From contig JAVXCQ010000001.1 in the NCBI GenBank assembly GCA_036659415.1, positions 77,558 through 141,557 of the forward strand: a DNA stretch of 64,000 bases. Reading direction: 5' to 3'. Below, in pieces: positions 1 to 9,158 of the stretch; position 1 is the stretch's first letter, and each line of letters starts with the position of its first letter. The DNA comes from JAVXCQ01 sp036659415 (GTDB lineage Bacteria > Bacillota > Negativicutes > Acidaminococcales > Acidaminococcaceae). The translations under genes were made by a program, and so were the position numbers. The notes beneath the pieces were generated by a model, which was given only the letters and a program-made list of their open reading frames with translations, ran no database searches and had not been told where the DNA came from.

Positions 1-335
1 TGCTGCAAAACTTTGGGAGCACCATCGTCGTAATAATAATCCAGTCCAATTTCGCCAATGGCTACTACTTTGGGCTCTGTGGCCCACGCCGCTAGTTGTA
101 CTAAATCGGCCTCCACCATACTGGCCACTGCTTCCGGGTGCCAGCCAACAGCTGCATAAATAAAATCATACTTATTAGCTAGCTCGAGAGCTTGTAGCGA
201 AGAGGTTCTGTCGCACCCAGGATTAATAATGCCTGCAAGTTCTCCCTGCAAATGCGCCAGCAATTCCTGACGATCCTGGTCAAATTCCTCGCAATCTAAA
301 TGGGCGTGCGAATCAAAAAGTTCTAAACGTGGCAT
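1..335 (-). CDS. tatD: TatD-family metal-dependent DNase, N-terminal part (runs off the window)
   Basis: The reading frame starts at an ATG one base after the metG stop codon and continues off the left edge, so only about 111 residues are visible. The N-terminus has the family metal-binding signature FDSHAHLD, followed by AAVGWHPE and AIGEIGLDYYY, all hallmarks of TatD hydrolases (TIM-barrel metallo-hydrolases acting on DNA 3' ends). Immediate coupling to metG is the usual arrangement in Bacillota. The C-terminal half and remaining metal ligands are outside the window, so activity cannot be judged. Confidence 0.9.
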   Translation of the reverse strand, partial: MPRLELFDSHAHLDCEEFDQDRQELLAHLQGELAGIINPGCDRTSSLQALELANKYDFIYAAVGWHPEAVASMVEADLVQLAAWATEPKVVAIGEIGLDYYYDDGAPKVLQ

Positions 336-336
336 C

Positions 337-2259
337 TTATTTCACCTTACTGCCAGAAGCAATACCTGGTGCATCTGCCAACACTAAATTCCCTGCGCCG
401 TCGGAAGCCGCCAGGAGCATACCCCTGGATTCAATCCCCCGCAATTTAGCAGGTTTTAGATTAGCAATCACAACAACGTTACGACCCACTAACGCCTCTG
501 CCGTATAATGTTGAGCAATACCGGACACAATCGTACGTTCTTCTTCTCCGATTTTAACCCGTAGCTCCATGAGCTTATCGGTTTTAGGAACTTTGCTCGC
601 AGCAATAATAGTAGCGACTCGCAAATCAATTTTGGCAAAATCTTCAATCGTGATTGCTGCTGCGTCCGTGCCGGAAACGCTGGTTTTAGTTTGTACCGGG
701 ACGGTTTTAACCGGTGCCGGTTCTTCCGTGATAACTTCGATGCGTGGATAAATCGGTTCCCCTTTGTGCACTACTGTACCTTCTGCCAAACCGCCCCAAA
801 CAGCGTCTGCCATTAAAAACTGTGCGGGTACTTGTAGGCCCAATTGAGTATAAATTTTCGGGCTGGTGTGAGGTACAAAAGGAGCAATTAAAATCGCCAC
901 AATTCGCAAGGTTTCCGCCAAATTGTACATCACGGCTGCCAGCTGTTCAGCTTGAGCCGGGTCCTTGGCTAGTATCCACGGTGCTGTTTCATCAATATAT
1001 TTATTAGCACGGCCGATTAAAGTCCACACGGTTTTAATGGCGGTATTAATTTCCATCTGCTCCATGGCCTGACGGTAAGTGTCTACTGTGGTGACCACCA
1101 GATCTTGCAATTCTTGATCCAAACTAGTCACTAACGCTACGCGATGAATAGTGCCCCCATGATATTTTTCAATCATGCTCAGCGTGCGATGTAGCAAATT
1201 GCCCAAATCATTAGCCAAATCTGCATTAATGCGTGTAATTAGAGCGTCCCGGGAAAAATTACCATCACTGCCCAGATTAATTTCCCGCAAAAGAAAATAG
1301 CGAATAGCGTCTGGCCCAAACTCACTAATCAAACCGAGCGGGTCAATCACGTTGCCCTTAGACTTGGACATTTTATCGCCTTCCACCACCAGCCAGCCAT
1401 GACCATACACTTGTTTAGGCAAGGCTACACCCATGGCCATAAGCATAATCGGCCAAATAATCGTATGGAACCGAACAATTTCTTTACCCACTAAATGCAA
1501 ATTAGCCGGCCAAAATTTCTGGAATTTTTCCATGTCCGTACCATAACCAATACCGGTAAAATAATTCAGCAAAGCATCAAACCACACATAAACCACGTGT
1601 TTTTTGTCAAAAGGAACTTGAATGCCCCAGTCAAAAGTCGTCCGAGTAATACACAAATCTTCCAACCCTTGCTTAATGAAGTTAATCATCTCGTTGCGAC
1701 GACTGGTTGGCTGGATAAATTCCGGATTTTCTTCAATATAAGCTAGCAAGCGATCTTGATATTTAGAAAGCTTAAAAAAGTAACTTTCTTCTTGCATTTT
1801 CTCTACCGGCCGACCGCAATCAGGGCAATTACCGTCCACTAATTGCCGTTCCAACCAATAAGATTCACAGGGCACACAATAAAGGCCTTCATAATTTTTT
1901 TTGTAAATATCCCCTTGGTCATAAATTTTTTGCATAATGGTTTGTACTACCTGTTCATGCCGTGCTTCACTGGTGCGCACAAAATCATCATTACTAATGC
2001 CCAGTTTTTCCCACAGCAATTTAAAGTTGGCTACAATCCCATCTACATATTGTAAAGGTGTCACACCTTTTTCTTCTGCTTTGCGCTGAATTTTTTGTCC
2101 ATGTTCATCACTACCAGTCAAAAAATAAACCTCTTCGCCTGCGGCTCGGTGGTAACGTGCGATAGTATCAGCAATCGTAGTGCAATAAGCATGTCCAATA
2201 TGCAGATTATCGCTAGGATAATAAATTGGTGTCGTAATATAAAAGCTTGGTTTTGTCAT
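337..2259 (-). CDS. metG: Methionyl-tRNA synthetase
   Basis: Cytosolic class I aminoacyl-tRNA synthetase that charges tRNA-Met. At 640 residues it has the Rossmann catalytic core with the HIGH motif (residues 20-23), a zinc knuckle of two CxxC pairs (C128, C131, C145, C148), the KMSKS loop near residue 297, an anticodon-binding helical domain, and a C-terminal EMAP/Trbp111-like tRNA-binding domain from about residue 538, starting near DFAKIDLRVATI. This is the usual Bacillota architecture. Its start overlaps the end of rsmI by four bases, and tatD follows after one base, so the genes are probably translated from one transcript. No T-box leader is present because the gene lies inside an operon. 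Confidence 0.98.
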   Translation of the reverse strand: MTKPSFYITTPIYYPSDNLHIGHAYCTTIADTIARYHRAAGEEVYFLTGSDEHGQKIQRKAEEKGVTPLQYVDGIVANFKLLWEKLGISNDDFVRTSEARHEQVVQTIMQKIYDQGDIYKKNYEGLYCVPCESYWLERQLVDGNCPDCGRPVEKMQEESYFFKLSKYQDRLLAYIEENPEFIQPTSRRNEMINFIKQGLEDLCITRTTFDWGIQVPFDKKHVVYVWFDALLNYFTGIGYGTDMEKFQKFWPANLHLVGKEIVRFHTIIWPIMLMAMGVALPKQVYGHGWLVVEGDKMSKSKGNVIDPLGLISEFGPDAIRYFLLREINLGSDGNFSRDALITRINADLANDLGNLLHRTLSMIEKYHGGTIHRVALVTSLDQELQDLVVTTVDTYRQAMEQMEINTAIKTVWTLIGRANKYIDETAPWILAKDPAQAEQLAAVMYNLAETLRIVAILIAPFVPHTSPKIYTQLGLQVPAQFLMADAVWGGLAEGTVVHKGEPIYPRIEVITEEPAPVKTVPVQTKTSVSGTDAAAITIEDFAKIDLRVATIIAASKVPKTDKLMELRVKIGEEERTIVSGIAQHYTAEALVGRNVVVIANLKPAKLRGIESRGMLLAASDGAGNLVLADAPGIASGSKVK

Positions 2260-3116
2260 AATGTTTCCCCTTCTTTGTCTAAAAGTAATAATTTATTATA
2301 GAGTTCCCTTTTGGGAACCTTGTAGGCTTTAGCAACTTGCACAAGCGCCAACTTTTTATCCAAGCCTTCGGCGACCAACCTTTGCACCGCTACCAGTGGG
2401 TCTTCCACCGCCGCCGCCTCCGTCACAGGAGCCTCGCCCCTGGCGATAACTAAACAGAATTCTCCTCGGGGCGGTTGACTTTCCAGCCAGTCCAAGGCTT
2501 CTGTGAAGGTTCCACGAAAAAACTCTTCGTGGAGTTTCGTCAGTTCCCTGCCAATGACCAAATGCCGTTCTCCCCAACAAGCTAAAAGGTCCCTTAACAC
2601 TTCTTTAATGCGATGAGGTGCCTCATACAAGACGATGGTGGCTGGAATGTATTGCCAATGACTAAGCTCTTCCCGTCGATTTTTTTTACTCTTGGGTAAG
2701 AAGCCGCCAAAAAAGAACGGCGCTGCCGGCAAGCCAGAAGCAATCAAAGCACATAACGCCGCATTAGCCCCCGGTACCGGCACCACCCGTACCCCGGCAA
2801 CAATCGCCAATTGAGCCAGTGCTTCGCCTGGATCCGCAATACCGGGAAACCCAGCATCACTAACCAGAGCAATATTTTTACCCGCCAACAGTTCTGCTAA
2901 TAATACCGGCCCTTGGCGGTCTTTATTATGTTCGTGATAACTAACTAAATGACCATGCAACTCAAAATGAGTTAATAGCTGTCGCGTATGCCGAGTATCC
3001 TCGGCCGCAATGAGGTCAGCTTCCTTGAGCATACGAATAGCGCGTGGCGTCATATCCTCTAGGTTACCTATCGGAGTGGCACACAAATACAAAATTCCCG
3101 GTTGTCCCTCACTCAT
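2256..3116 (-). CDS. rsmI: 16S rRNA (cytidine-1402-2'-O)-methyltransferase RsmI
   Basis: SAM-dependent tetrapyrrole-methylase-fold enzyme that 2'-O-methylates C1402 in the decoding centre of 16S rRNA. Visible family signatures are LYLCATPIGNLEDMT at the N-terminus, AEDTRHTRQLL near residue 40, the SDAGFPGIADPGE loop and the PGANAALCAL segment. Length (286 residues) is typical. It overlaps trmN6 upstream and metG downstream by four bases each, so it belongs to the same translationally coupled cluster. Other members of the fold (cobalamin methylases) are unlikely given the RsmI-specific DTRHT motif. Confidence 0.96.
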   Translation of the reverse strand: MSEGQPGILYLCATPIGNLEDMTPRAIRMLKEADLIAAEDTRHTRQLLTHFELHGHLVSYHEHNKDRQGPVLLAELLAGKNIALVSDAGFPGIADPGEALAQLAIVAGVRVVPVPGANAALCALIASGLPAAPFFFGGFLPKSKKNRREELSHWQYIPATIVLYEAPHRIKEVLRDLLACWGERHLVIGRELTKLHEEFFRGTFTEALDWLESQPPRGEFCLVIARGEAPVTEAAAVEDPLVAVQRLVAEGLDKKLALVQVAKAYKVPKRELYNKLLLLDKEGETL

Positions 3117-3850
3117 TGTTTCTCCTCCGTCCTCAGCCCATAATAGGCCAAAGTTTGCTGCGTGTGCGTACCATCAGGCTTATACATGATTAATGGTGGC
3201 AAAACGGCTAGTCCCGGAGCTCCACCCTTGACGAATTCTGCCAAAAAGACCCATGCCGGTTTCTCCACAAAAGAATGCACCCATTGCAATTTTTTTAGTT
3301 CAAAGCCACAACTTTGAGCTAAAGTTAGGCTTGCTGTAAAACGCTCCGGCAATTGCACCAAAGCAAACCGTCCCCGATACTTCACTGCATAGGCGGCAGC
3401 TCGGAAAAAATCTGCTAGAGTCGCCGTAATTTCATGGCAAGCCGCTTCACCCACCTGCCGCCTTTTACCACCGATGCGGTAGGGTGGATTTGCTACCACC
3501 AGGTCAAAGCTTTCTGCAACAAACTGCGTTGGCAGTTGCTTCAAATCCAGCACCCGTGCCTCCACTCGCTCACTAAGGTCATTATCCTCAATACTGCGTT
3601 GCATAAGAGCTACCACCTGCTGGTTGCAATCAATGCCTACTACTTTGGCCGCTCCCCGAGCCGCCAGTAGCAGACTAATCGCCCCTGTCCCAGCACCCAA
3701 TTCCAAGACCCGTGCTTGACGCACCAAATGGGGGAAAGCCGCCAAAAAAACAGCGTCCGTAGTAAACGCAAATTCGCTACTCGCTTGCCAAATGCCATAA
3801 TTACACCCAGGTAAGGAATCACAACGCTCCGTTGCCTTTTGCTTTTCCAT
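3113..3850 (-). CDS. TrmN6-like tRNA(adenine-N6)-methyltransferase
   Basis: Class I SAM-dependent methyltransferase of the TrmN6/YfiC group, which methylates N6 of A37 in tRNA1(Val). It has the SAM-binding motif VLELGAGTGAISLLLA, an acidic motif GIDCNQQ, and the adenine-N6 catalytic motif NPPY in VVANPPYRIGG. An in-frame upstream start at 3910 would overlap ricT by 56 bases. The ATG at 3850 leaves a four-base gap, gives 245 residues and fits the family N-terminus, so I chose it even though its ribosome binding site is weak. The target site is inferred from family only. Confidence 0.9.
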   Translation of the reverse strand: MEKQKATERCDSLPGCNYGIWQASSEFAFTTDAVFLAAFPHLVRQARVLELGAGTGAISLLLAARGAAKVVGIDCNQQVVALMQRSIEDNDLSERVEARVLDLKQLPTQFVAESFDLVVANPPYRIGGKRRQVGEAACHEITATLADFFRAAAYAVKYRGRFALVQLPERFTASLTLAQSCGFELKKLQWVHSFVEKPAWVFLAEFVKGGAPGLAVLPPLIMYKPDGTHTQQTLAYYGLRTEEKQ

Positions 3851-3854
3851 CTGT

Positions 3855-4688
3855 TTAAATTTCAGCCTTGGAAGCTTCGACAATTTCGTCCCAAGACACT
3901 TGAATAACATTGTCAGGTGTCAATTGTACCGATGCCGTTTTTTCTGCACGATTAACGCCCATCACTTTGCCCTCGCCTAGCGGGGTTACAACATTAACAC
4001 CTGGTCTAGGTGCTACTACCCGTTCCCGGCGACAGCCACCTTCTTTGTTACAATACAAATGATTTTCATATTTGAGGCAACACATTAAGCGGCCACAAAT
4101 ACCGGAAATTTTCGCCGGATTGAGGGAAAGGCTTTGATCTTTGGCCATGCGAATAGAAACTGGTTCAAAATCGCCCAAAAAGGTAGCACAGCACAAAGGT
4201 CTGCCGCAACAACCAATCCCCCCCAACATTTTGGCTTCATCGCGCACACCGATTTGACGTAATTCAATTCTTGTACGGAAAACAGCTGCCAAATCTTTGA
4301 CTAATTCACGAAAATCGATGCGACCTTCAGCGGTAAAATAAAAAATCATTTTATTTACATCAAAAGTGAATTCCACTTCAATTAAATTCATGGGTAACTT
4401 ATGAGCTTGAATTTTGCGCACACAAATAGCAAAAGCTTCCTGTTCCCGAACTTTATTTTCTGCAACCCTCGCTTGATCTGCGGCATTGGCTTTACGCAAA
4501 ACTGGTTTTAATGGTGAAATCAAATCCTTGGTTTCCACTTCTCTGGCTCCCACTACGACTTCACCGTATTCTACACCCCGTGCTGTTTCTACAATGGCAA
4601 AATCCTCTTTGTTCACACCGGATTCTGCTGGGTCAAAATAATATATCTTACCTGCCTTTTTAAATCTAATTCCTACTACTGTTGGCAA
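3855..4688 (-). CDS. ricT: PSP1-domain protein RicT (YaaT), Y-complex subunit
   Basis: A PSP1-domain protein of 277 residues. In Bacillus subtilis RicT works with RicA and RicF in an Fe-S-containing complex that directs RNase Y and affects competence, sporulation and biofilm formation. The conserved cysteines are present: C160, C161, C166, C167, C198, C203, C204, C213 and C219, in the blocks CCGRPLCC, CGRLMCC and CNKEGGC. The gene lies between holB, which it overlaps by 13 bases, and trmN6, matching the usual Bacillota order. No ricA or ricF is visible in this window. Confidence 0.93.
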   Translation of the reverse strand: MPTVVGIRFKKAGKIYYFDPAESGVNKEDFAIVETARGVEYGEVVVGAREVETKDLISPLKPVLRKANAADQARVAENKVREQEAFAICVRKIQAHKLPMNLIEVEFTFDVNKMIFYFTAEGRIDFRELVKDLAAVFRTRIELRQIGVRDEAKMLGGIGCCGRPLCCATFLGDFEPVSIRMAKDQSLSLNPAKISGICGRLMCCLKYENHLYCNKEGGCRRERVVAPRPGVNVVTPLGEGKVMGVNRAEKTASVQLTPDNVIQVSWDEIVEASKAEI

Positions 4689-5677
4689 ATTAACTCCCCC
4701 TTACATATTTTATTCATTTTAATAACTAAGGCTTCTAAAACTATTTTGCTGCCTGCTTTAGCCACAAGTGCTTGATAACTATCTTGAACGATAGGAATAA
4801 TCTTCATGATTTGTCCTGTAGACCAGGACTGAAAACAGCTTTTGATTCGCTCGCTAGCATCTATATTATACAGTTCCGCCGCCAAAGCTTCCTGGCAGAG
4901 CAAACCGTCCCGCAATAAAAACAACATCATTTCCGTATATAACAGTCCTTGTTGACCGGTAATTTTATCCGGCCACGGTTGTTGCGCAAAAAGTTCCAAC
5001 ACTCTTCCTGTGGGTAATTGTTCCAACAGGTTTAAAACCTCGTCCCTACACTCTAAGGCATTAACTGTCTGTAGCCGCATAGCCTCACCTAGCGAGCCAT
5101 CGGCTAAACGTGCTAAAGTCGGTGTGCTTACAGGAGCCACACCCGCTGCCAGTAGCGCCGCTTCCACTTGGTGCTCTGGTAATGCCCCAAAACGCACTTG
5201 CATCACCCGGGACAAAATAGTCGGTAGCAGCTTATCGGTCGTAGTCGCCACCAAGATGAAAAGCCAGTAAGCTGGTGGTTCTTCCAATAATTTGAGTAAA
5301 CTATTGGCCGCCGTAGCATTCATTAAGTCTGCCGTATCTATTAAGCACACTTTATACTGGGATAAGGTGGGGGCATAAGTCGCTTGGGTTGCCAGGGTTT
5401 TAATCTGTTCCAGCACGATTTCTTTGCCCTCTTCTAGCTGCTCCACACAAATAAAATCCGCATGCGCATGAGCGGCAAAAGCACGACACGAGGGACACTG
5501 ACAAGCCTCTTCCCCTTCTGCTAAACACAGAAAGGACTTGGCAAAAGCCCGAGCCAAAAGTTTTTTACCTACACCGGCCGGGCCGTAAAATAAAAGCGAA
5601 GGCGTGCGCTTATCTAAAGTCAACAAATGCCGGAGCAGTTGCTTATTTTGTTCATGTCCATAAACCTGTTCCCACAT
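4676..5677 (-). CDS. holB: DNA polymerase III delta' subunit
   Basis: AAA+ clamp-loader subunit that helps place the beta clamp on primed DNA. Of 333 residues, the N-terminal third carries a Walker A-like GPAGVGKK (residues 32-39), a zinc module (C51, C59, C61, C64) and a Walker B/sensor region around CLIDTADLMNATAANSLLKLLEEPP. The LLEEPP motif is characteristic of clamp-loader AAA+ proteins. The C-terminal half is alpha-helical and less conserved, as expected. The gene sits 57 bases downstream of tmk and overlaps ricT, an arrangement conserved across Bacillota. Confidence 0.95.
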   Translation of the reverse strand: MWEQVYGHEQNKQLLRHLLTLDKRTPSLLFYGPAGVGKKLLARAFAKSFLCLAEGEEACQCPSCRAFAAHAHADFICVEQLEEGKEIVLEQIKTLATQATYAPTLSQYKVCLIDTADLMNATAANSLLKLLEEPPAYWLFILVATTTDKLLPTILSRVMQVRFGALPEHQVEAALLAAGVAPVSTPTLARLADGSLGEAMRLQTVNALECRDEVLNLLEQLPTGRVLELFAQQPWPDKITGQQGLLYTEMMLFLLRDGLLCQEALAAELYNIDASERIKSCFQSWSTGQIMKIIPIVQDSYQALVAKAGSKIVLEALVIKMNKICKGELICQQ

Positions 5678-5734
5678 CTTGACCGCCCCCTGCGCTTACT
5701 TCCTATTATTATAGTGCAAATTTTCTTTTCTTGC

Positions 5735-6358
5735 TCACTTATCTAGGAGCGGTATAATGGCGTCCATAAGCTTTTGTTCCACTTGTTCCGGGGCTAGTAA
5801 GGCGTCCACCAGTCGAACCCGTTGGGGCGCCCTTTGTGCCAAGGCTAAAAAACCGGAACGTAATTGTTGCTGAAAAGCAAGACCTTCTTGCTCATAGCGG
5901 TCTGTTACACCACGGGCTACCCGTCTAGCCGCTAATAGCCCCGGTGCTCCATCTAACAAGAGCGTTAAATCCGGCTCTAAGCCGCCTGTGGCAAAATCAT
6001 TCATCTGTTCAATTGCCTTTAACTCCAGCCCACCCACATAGCCTTGATAAACCAGGGTAGAGTCACTGAACCGGTCGCAAAGAACAATTAATCCGTCGGC
6101 TAACGCTGGTCTAATTACCTGCCGCAAATGTTCTGCCCGTCCGGCTAAATACAAAAGTGTTGCCGACAGCGCCCCCATGTCTAAGGACGGATCCAACACT
6201 AAACTCCGCAGTTTTTCAGCTAGCACCGTACCGCCCGGCTCCCTAGTGCAGACTACGTTATAGCCAGCCGTCCGTAGCCGCAGAGCCACCCGCTCTAGTT
6301 GCGTCGTTTTGCCGCAACCGTCCACGCCCTCAAAGGTAATAAAAAGTCCTTGTTTCAT
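5735..6358 (-). CDS. tmk: Thymidylate kinase
   Basis: Phosphorylates dTMP to dTDP for DNA synthesis. The 207-residue protein has the P-loop EGVDGCGKT (residues 10-18), the TREPGGT motif, the DRF-type nucleotide-binding motif LCDRFSDSTLVYQG and a lid region rich in arginines (LLAARRVARG). It overlaps the stop of the upstream decarboxylase gene by four bases, so the two are probably co-translated. Confidence 0.97.
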   Translation of the reverse strand: MKQGLFITFEGVDGCGKTTQLERVALRLRTAGYNVVCTREPGGTVLAEKLRSLVLDPSLDMGALSATLLYLAGRAEHLRQVIRPALADGLIVLCDRFSDSTLVYQGYVGGLELKAIEQMNDFATGGLEPDLTLLLDGAPGLLAARRVARGVTDRYEQEGLAFQQQLRSGFLALAQRAPQRVRLVDALLAPEQVEQKLMDAIIPLLDK

Positions 6359-7812
6359 GCCTTCACCACTCTTATCTGAGCCAAGGTGCTATCTTGAGGA
6401 CCGCTGACCGGTAACCCTAAAGCTAACATTTTTTGGCAATAATTTATGATTTCCCAGGTAATTAATTCTCCCGGCAGTAACACCGGTATACCCGGTGGAT
6501 AAAAGCTAACCTGCTCTGCTGCTACACGTCCTTCGGACGTAGCAAAAGCCAGCGTTGTTACCGGTGCATAAAAAGCTTGGCGCAAACCTAGTACCGTAGT
6601 GCTAAGAGGCAAAGTATCCGGTTCTACAACCGTCAGCGGAGCAGTCTTTAGTTGTTCTAGCTCCGTAAAAGCTGCCGCCACTTGCTGTACAATCTGCTCA
6701 AACTCCCTGGAAGCATCGGCATAAGTTACCAAAAACAGCACATTGGTGCGGTCTACCAGCTCTACAGCCACACCCCTTTGTCGTAAAAACGCCCCGACAA
6801 AAATACCGGTTAGTCCCCAAGCAGCTACGTTAACAGTCACTTTTGTCAAATCCAAAGCAAAAACGCCATTGCGCCCAACACAACTAGCATCAAGCACCCG
6901 TAGCCCGTCAAAACTCTCCAACCGCTGCCGCAAAGCCTGTGCTGCGCTCAGTGCTCCCTGCACCAGCTTCTCTCCATGAGCCGCCATTTGTCCACGCGCT
7001 GCATCTAACGAAGCCATGAGCAAGTAGTTAGGACTAGTTGACGTAAGAAGGCTCATCGTTTGTGCCGCCCGTTCCAAGTCTATGCGGGGGCCACGCACAT
7101 GGAGCATGGAGCATTGAGTCCAAGCCCCCAATAATTTATGGGTGCTTTGTGCACAAGCATCGGCGCCACACGCCAATGCTGATGGTGGCAATAACTTACT
7201 AAACCCCAAATGCGCGCCGTGCGCCTCATCTACTAAGAGCAGCACCCCATATTGCTGTGCAATATGAGCCAGTTGCGCTAGGTCAGCAGCCATCCCGTAA
7301 TAATTGGGACTGGTCACTAGAAGCGCTTTGATCTGGGGATCTTTAGTCAACGCCGCTACTACAGCGGTTGGCGTCACTTGAGTATTAATGCCAAAAGTGT
7401 CATCATACTCCGGGGCCAGAAACACCGCCTGTAAGTCGCCCAAAATTAAGCCCCCTGCTACAGAGCGATGAGCATTGCGGGGTACTAATACCTTGTCCCC
7501 CGGTTGCAGCGCACACAGGAGCATAGCGTGAATTGCTTCCGTCGTCCCATTCACAGCAAAAAAGCTTCGCTCCGCTCCATACAGTTCTGCTGCTAATTGT
7601 TGAGCCTTGGCTAAACACCCAGTAGGTTGGTGCAAATCGTCCAATTCGCTCATTAAAGACACGTCCAGTTCCAAGGCCGTAGCCGGAAAAAGTTCTCCTA
7701 GCTCCGCCGCAAGACCACGACCGCCCTTATGTCCCGGTGTATGCAAAGGATAAACCCCTGCTTGTTTATATGCGAGCATGGCCTCTACTAAAGGCATCTG
7801 TACCTTCGTCAC
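6355..7812 (-). CDS. Orn/Lys/Arg decarboxylase family protein (YaaO-like, fold I)
   Basis: PLP-dependent amino-acid decarboxylase of the Orn/Lys/Arg class I family. The N-terminus carries HTPGHKGG, the cofactor lysine lies in STHKLLGAWTQ (about residue 226), and LLVDEAHGAH holds the conserved aspartate. The C-terminal domain ends with YPPGIPVLLPGE, typical of the group. A longer frame opens at a TTG at 7824, but that codon lies inside the Shine-Dalgarno GGAGG; the GTG at 7812 is five bases beyond it and gives 485 residues, so I chose it. The substrate (arginine, lysine or ornithine) cannot be told by eye. Adjacency to tmk matches yaaO-tmk of Bacillus. Confidence 0.9.
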   Translation of the reverse strand: MTKVQMPLVEAMLAYKQAGVYPLHTPGHKGGRGLAAELGELFPATALELDVSLMSELDDLHQPTGCLAKAQQLAAELYGAERSFFAVNGTTEAIHAMLLCALQPGDKVLVPRNAHRSVAGGLILGDLQAVFLAPEYDDTFGINTQVTPTAVVAALTKDPQIKALLVTSPNYYGMAADLAQLAHIAQQYGVLLLVDEAHGAHLGFSKLLPPSALACGADACAQSTHKLLGAWTQCSMLHVRGPRIDLERAAQTMSLLTSTSPNYLLMASLDAARGQMAAHGEKLVQGALSAAQALRQRLESFDGLRVLDASCVGRNGVFALDLTKVTVNVAAWGLTGIFVGAFLRQRGVAVELVDRTNVLFLVTYADASREFEQIVQQVAAAFTELEQLKTAPLTVVEPDTLPLSTTVLGLRQAFYAPVTTLAFATSEGRVAAEQVSFYPPGIPVLLPGELITWEIINYCQKMLALGLPVSGPQDSTLAQIRVVKA

Positions 7813-7902
7813 AACTTCCTCCAACTACCTATACTTATCCATAATATCCTTATATTTTAGCACAGCCAGCACGCTCCCACAAGAATAATCGCCGGCACTA
7901 AA

Positions 7903-7943
7903 AACCACAAGGCAAAGAAGCGATATGCATCTTTGCCTTGTGG
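7903..7943 (-). terminator. Intrinsic terminator after the first duplicated unknown gene
   Basis: A 13-bp inverted repeat (CCACAAGGCAAAG at 7904-7916 pairing with 7931-7943) is followed on the minus strand by TTTTTAG. It ends transcription of the 7951-8979 gene. Confidence 0.85.
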
Positions 7944-7950
7944 TCAATTT

Positions 7951-8979
7951 TCATCTTTGATTTTTTTTGGGAACATCTTCGATTGCATAAGGGTCAACCT
8001 CCGGGAACACCGCCCGAATCATTTCGACACAATCTCTAATATCAATAGTATTCAAAACATTAAAATTGCCCCGTTTGAGTAATAGGTCAGTACGCGTAAT
8101 AGTTCTTAAGGTTTTAACCAAGAAACAAGTATACACAAACAGGGTTTTTTCTTTGTCATCATACTTGTCAAAATCCACCTTTTTAGCCGTGAGTTCCTCT
8201 AGTTTTTCCACTTGTGCTAAATATTCCGCCTGCAATTTTTGTGTTCCGATTAAAATACGCTCAATTACCACCTGAACACGCCGTAATCTACCCACCGCAT
8301 CAGCCAGTTCCATCGAATGATAATCAATCTTATCCTTAATTTTCATAGCCTCAGCTTTGTCTTTATCCCCCATAGTCGCTACACCGAAATCAGGAATAAG
8401 GTTTGGTACATTTAAAACCGAATTAAGCACAGCGGCCTCTGCCACCATCCCGGTTGGTTTAATTTTAAACTTGCTGGCAACCAGCGCCTCCAAAATCGTA
8501 CTGCCCTTTTCACAACGTGGGAAGCCCGGTAGTTCATTAAGTTCCTGTTTATCCAGTTTTTGCGTCAACGTTCCGCCATATAAGCATAAAGCGGTGCAAA
8601 TGCCGGTACCCTGCACGACCAACTCTTGATCAATAATAGCCTGCACCACACGAGCGGCTTCTTTTAAGGTTTCGCCTTCCGGTTTACCCAAGCGGAAATT
8701 TTCAAAACTGAAATAGGTCATCTGCTTGGGCACATGGTCCATTTTTGCAATAATCGTAGCCAAGCGATCAAAACTAACCCAACTTGCTATTTTAAGCTCC
8801 CCCAAAGTAAATGCAGCTGGCATTATCTTCTTTTGGGCTTGGTAAAATGCATATTTCTCATCATCATAGCGTGCTTCGGCATTTTCTATGATTTGCTTGA
8901 CATTGCGCATATCCCGGTAGATTTTAATTCCGGCAGCGCCTAACCCTGCGGCAATCCATACAGCCATTGGTACACTCAT
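7951..8979 (-). CDS. Unrecognised membrane-anchored protein, tandem copy A
   Basis: I do not recognise this family. The 342-residue protein starts with a hydrophobic segment (about residues 5-20, VWIAAGLGAAGIKIYR) that could anchor it in the membrane, then is mainly predicted alpha-helical. A charged region near residues 220-290 with LxxLxxxL-like spacing (ERILIGTQKLQAEYL, KLEELTAKK) suggests a coiled coil. The C-terminus contains KTLRTITRTDLLLKRG and a conserved acidic tail DPYAIEDVPKK. It is a clear paralogue of the gene at 9159-10187. The first 49 residues are nearly identical; the rest is perhaps 70 percent identical by eye. It has its own leader and terminator and no obvious functional partner. 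Confidence 0.8.
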   Translation of the reverse strand: MSVPMAVWIAAGLGAAGIKIYRDMRNVKQIIENAEARYDDEKYAFYQAQKKIMPAAFTLGELKIASWVSFDRLATIIAKMDHVPKQMTYFSFENFRLGKPEGETLKEAARVVQAIIDQELVVQGTGICTALCLYGGTLTQKLDKQELNELPGFPRCEKGSTILEALVASKFKIKPTGMVAEAAVLNSVLNVPNLIPDFGVATMGDKDKAEAMKIKDKIDYHSMELADAVGRLRRVQVVIERILIGTQKLQAEYLAQVEKLEELTAKKVDFDKYDDKEKTLFVYTCFLVKTLRTITRTDLLLKRGNFNVLNTIDIRDCVEMIRAVFPEVDPYAIEDVPKKNQR

Positions 8980-9087
8980 AAATAACCCTCACTTTACTTA
9001 TAAATTTTGAACATCGACCAACATTTACTTCTTCTGCGCCAAAATTAAAAGTCCTGCTTTTCGTGCACAATAAAAACCTATGAACCA

Positions 9088-9123
9088 TAAAACTACCGCT
9101 GTTAGAAAAATAACAGCGGTAGT
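9088..9123 (-). terminator. Intrinsic terminator after the second duplicated unknown gene
   Basis: A 13-bp perfect inverted repeat (ACTACCGCTGTTA at 9092-9104, complement at 9111-9123) is followed on the minus strand by TTTTATGG. It lies downstream of the 9159-10187 gene and shares its stem sequence with the hairpin at 10303-10338. Confidence 0.8.
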
Positions 9124-9158
9124 GGAAACTGCTATAACATTGACTTTTTGCGAACTGC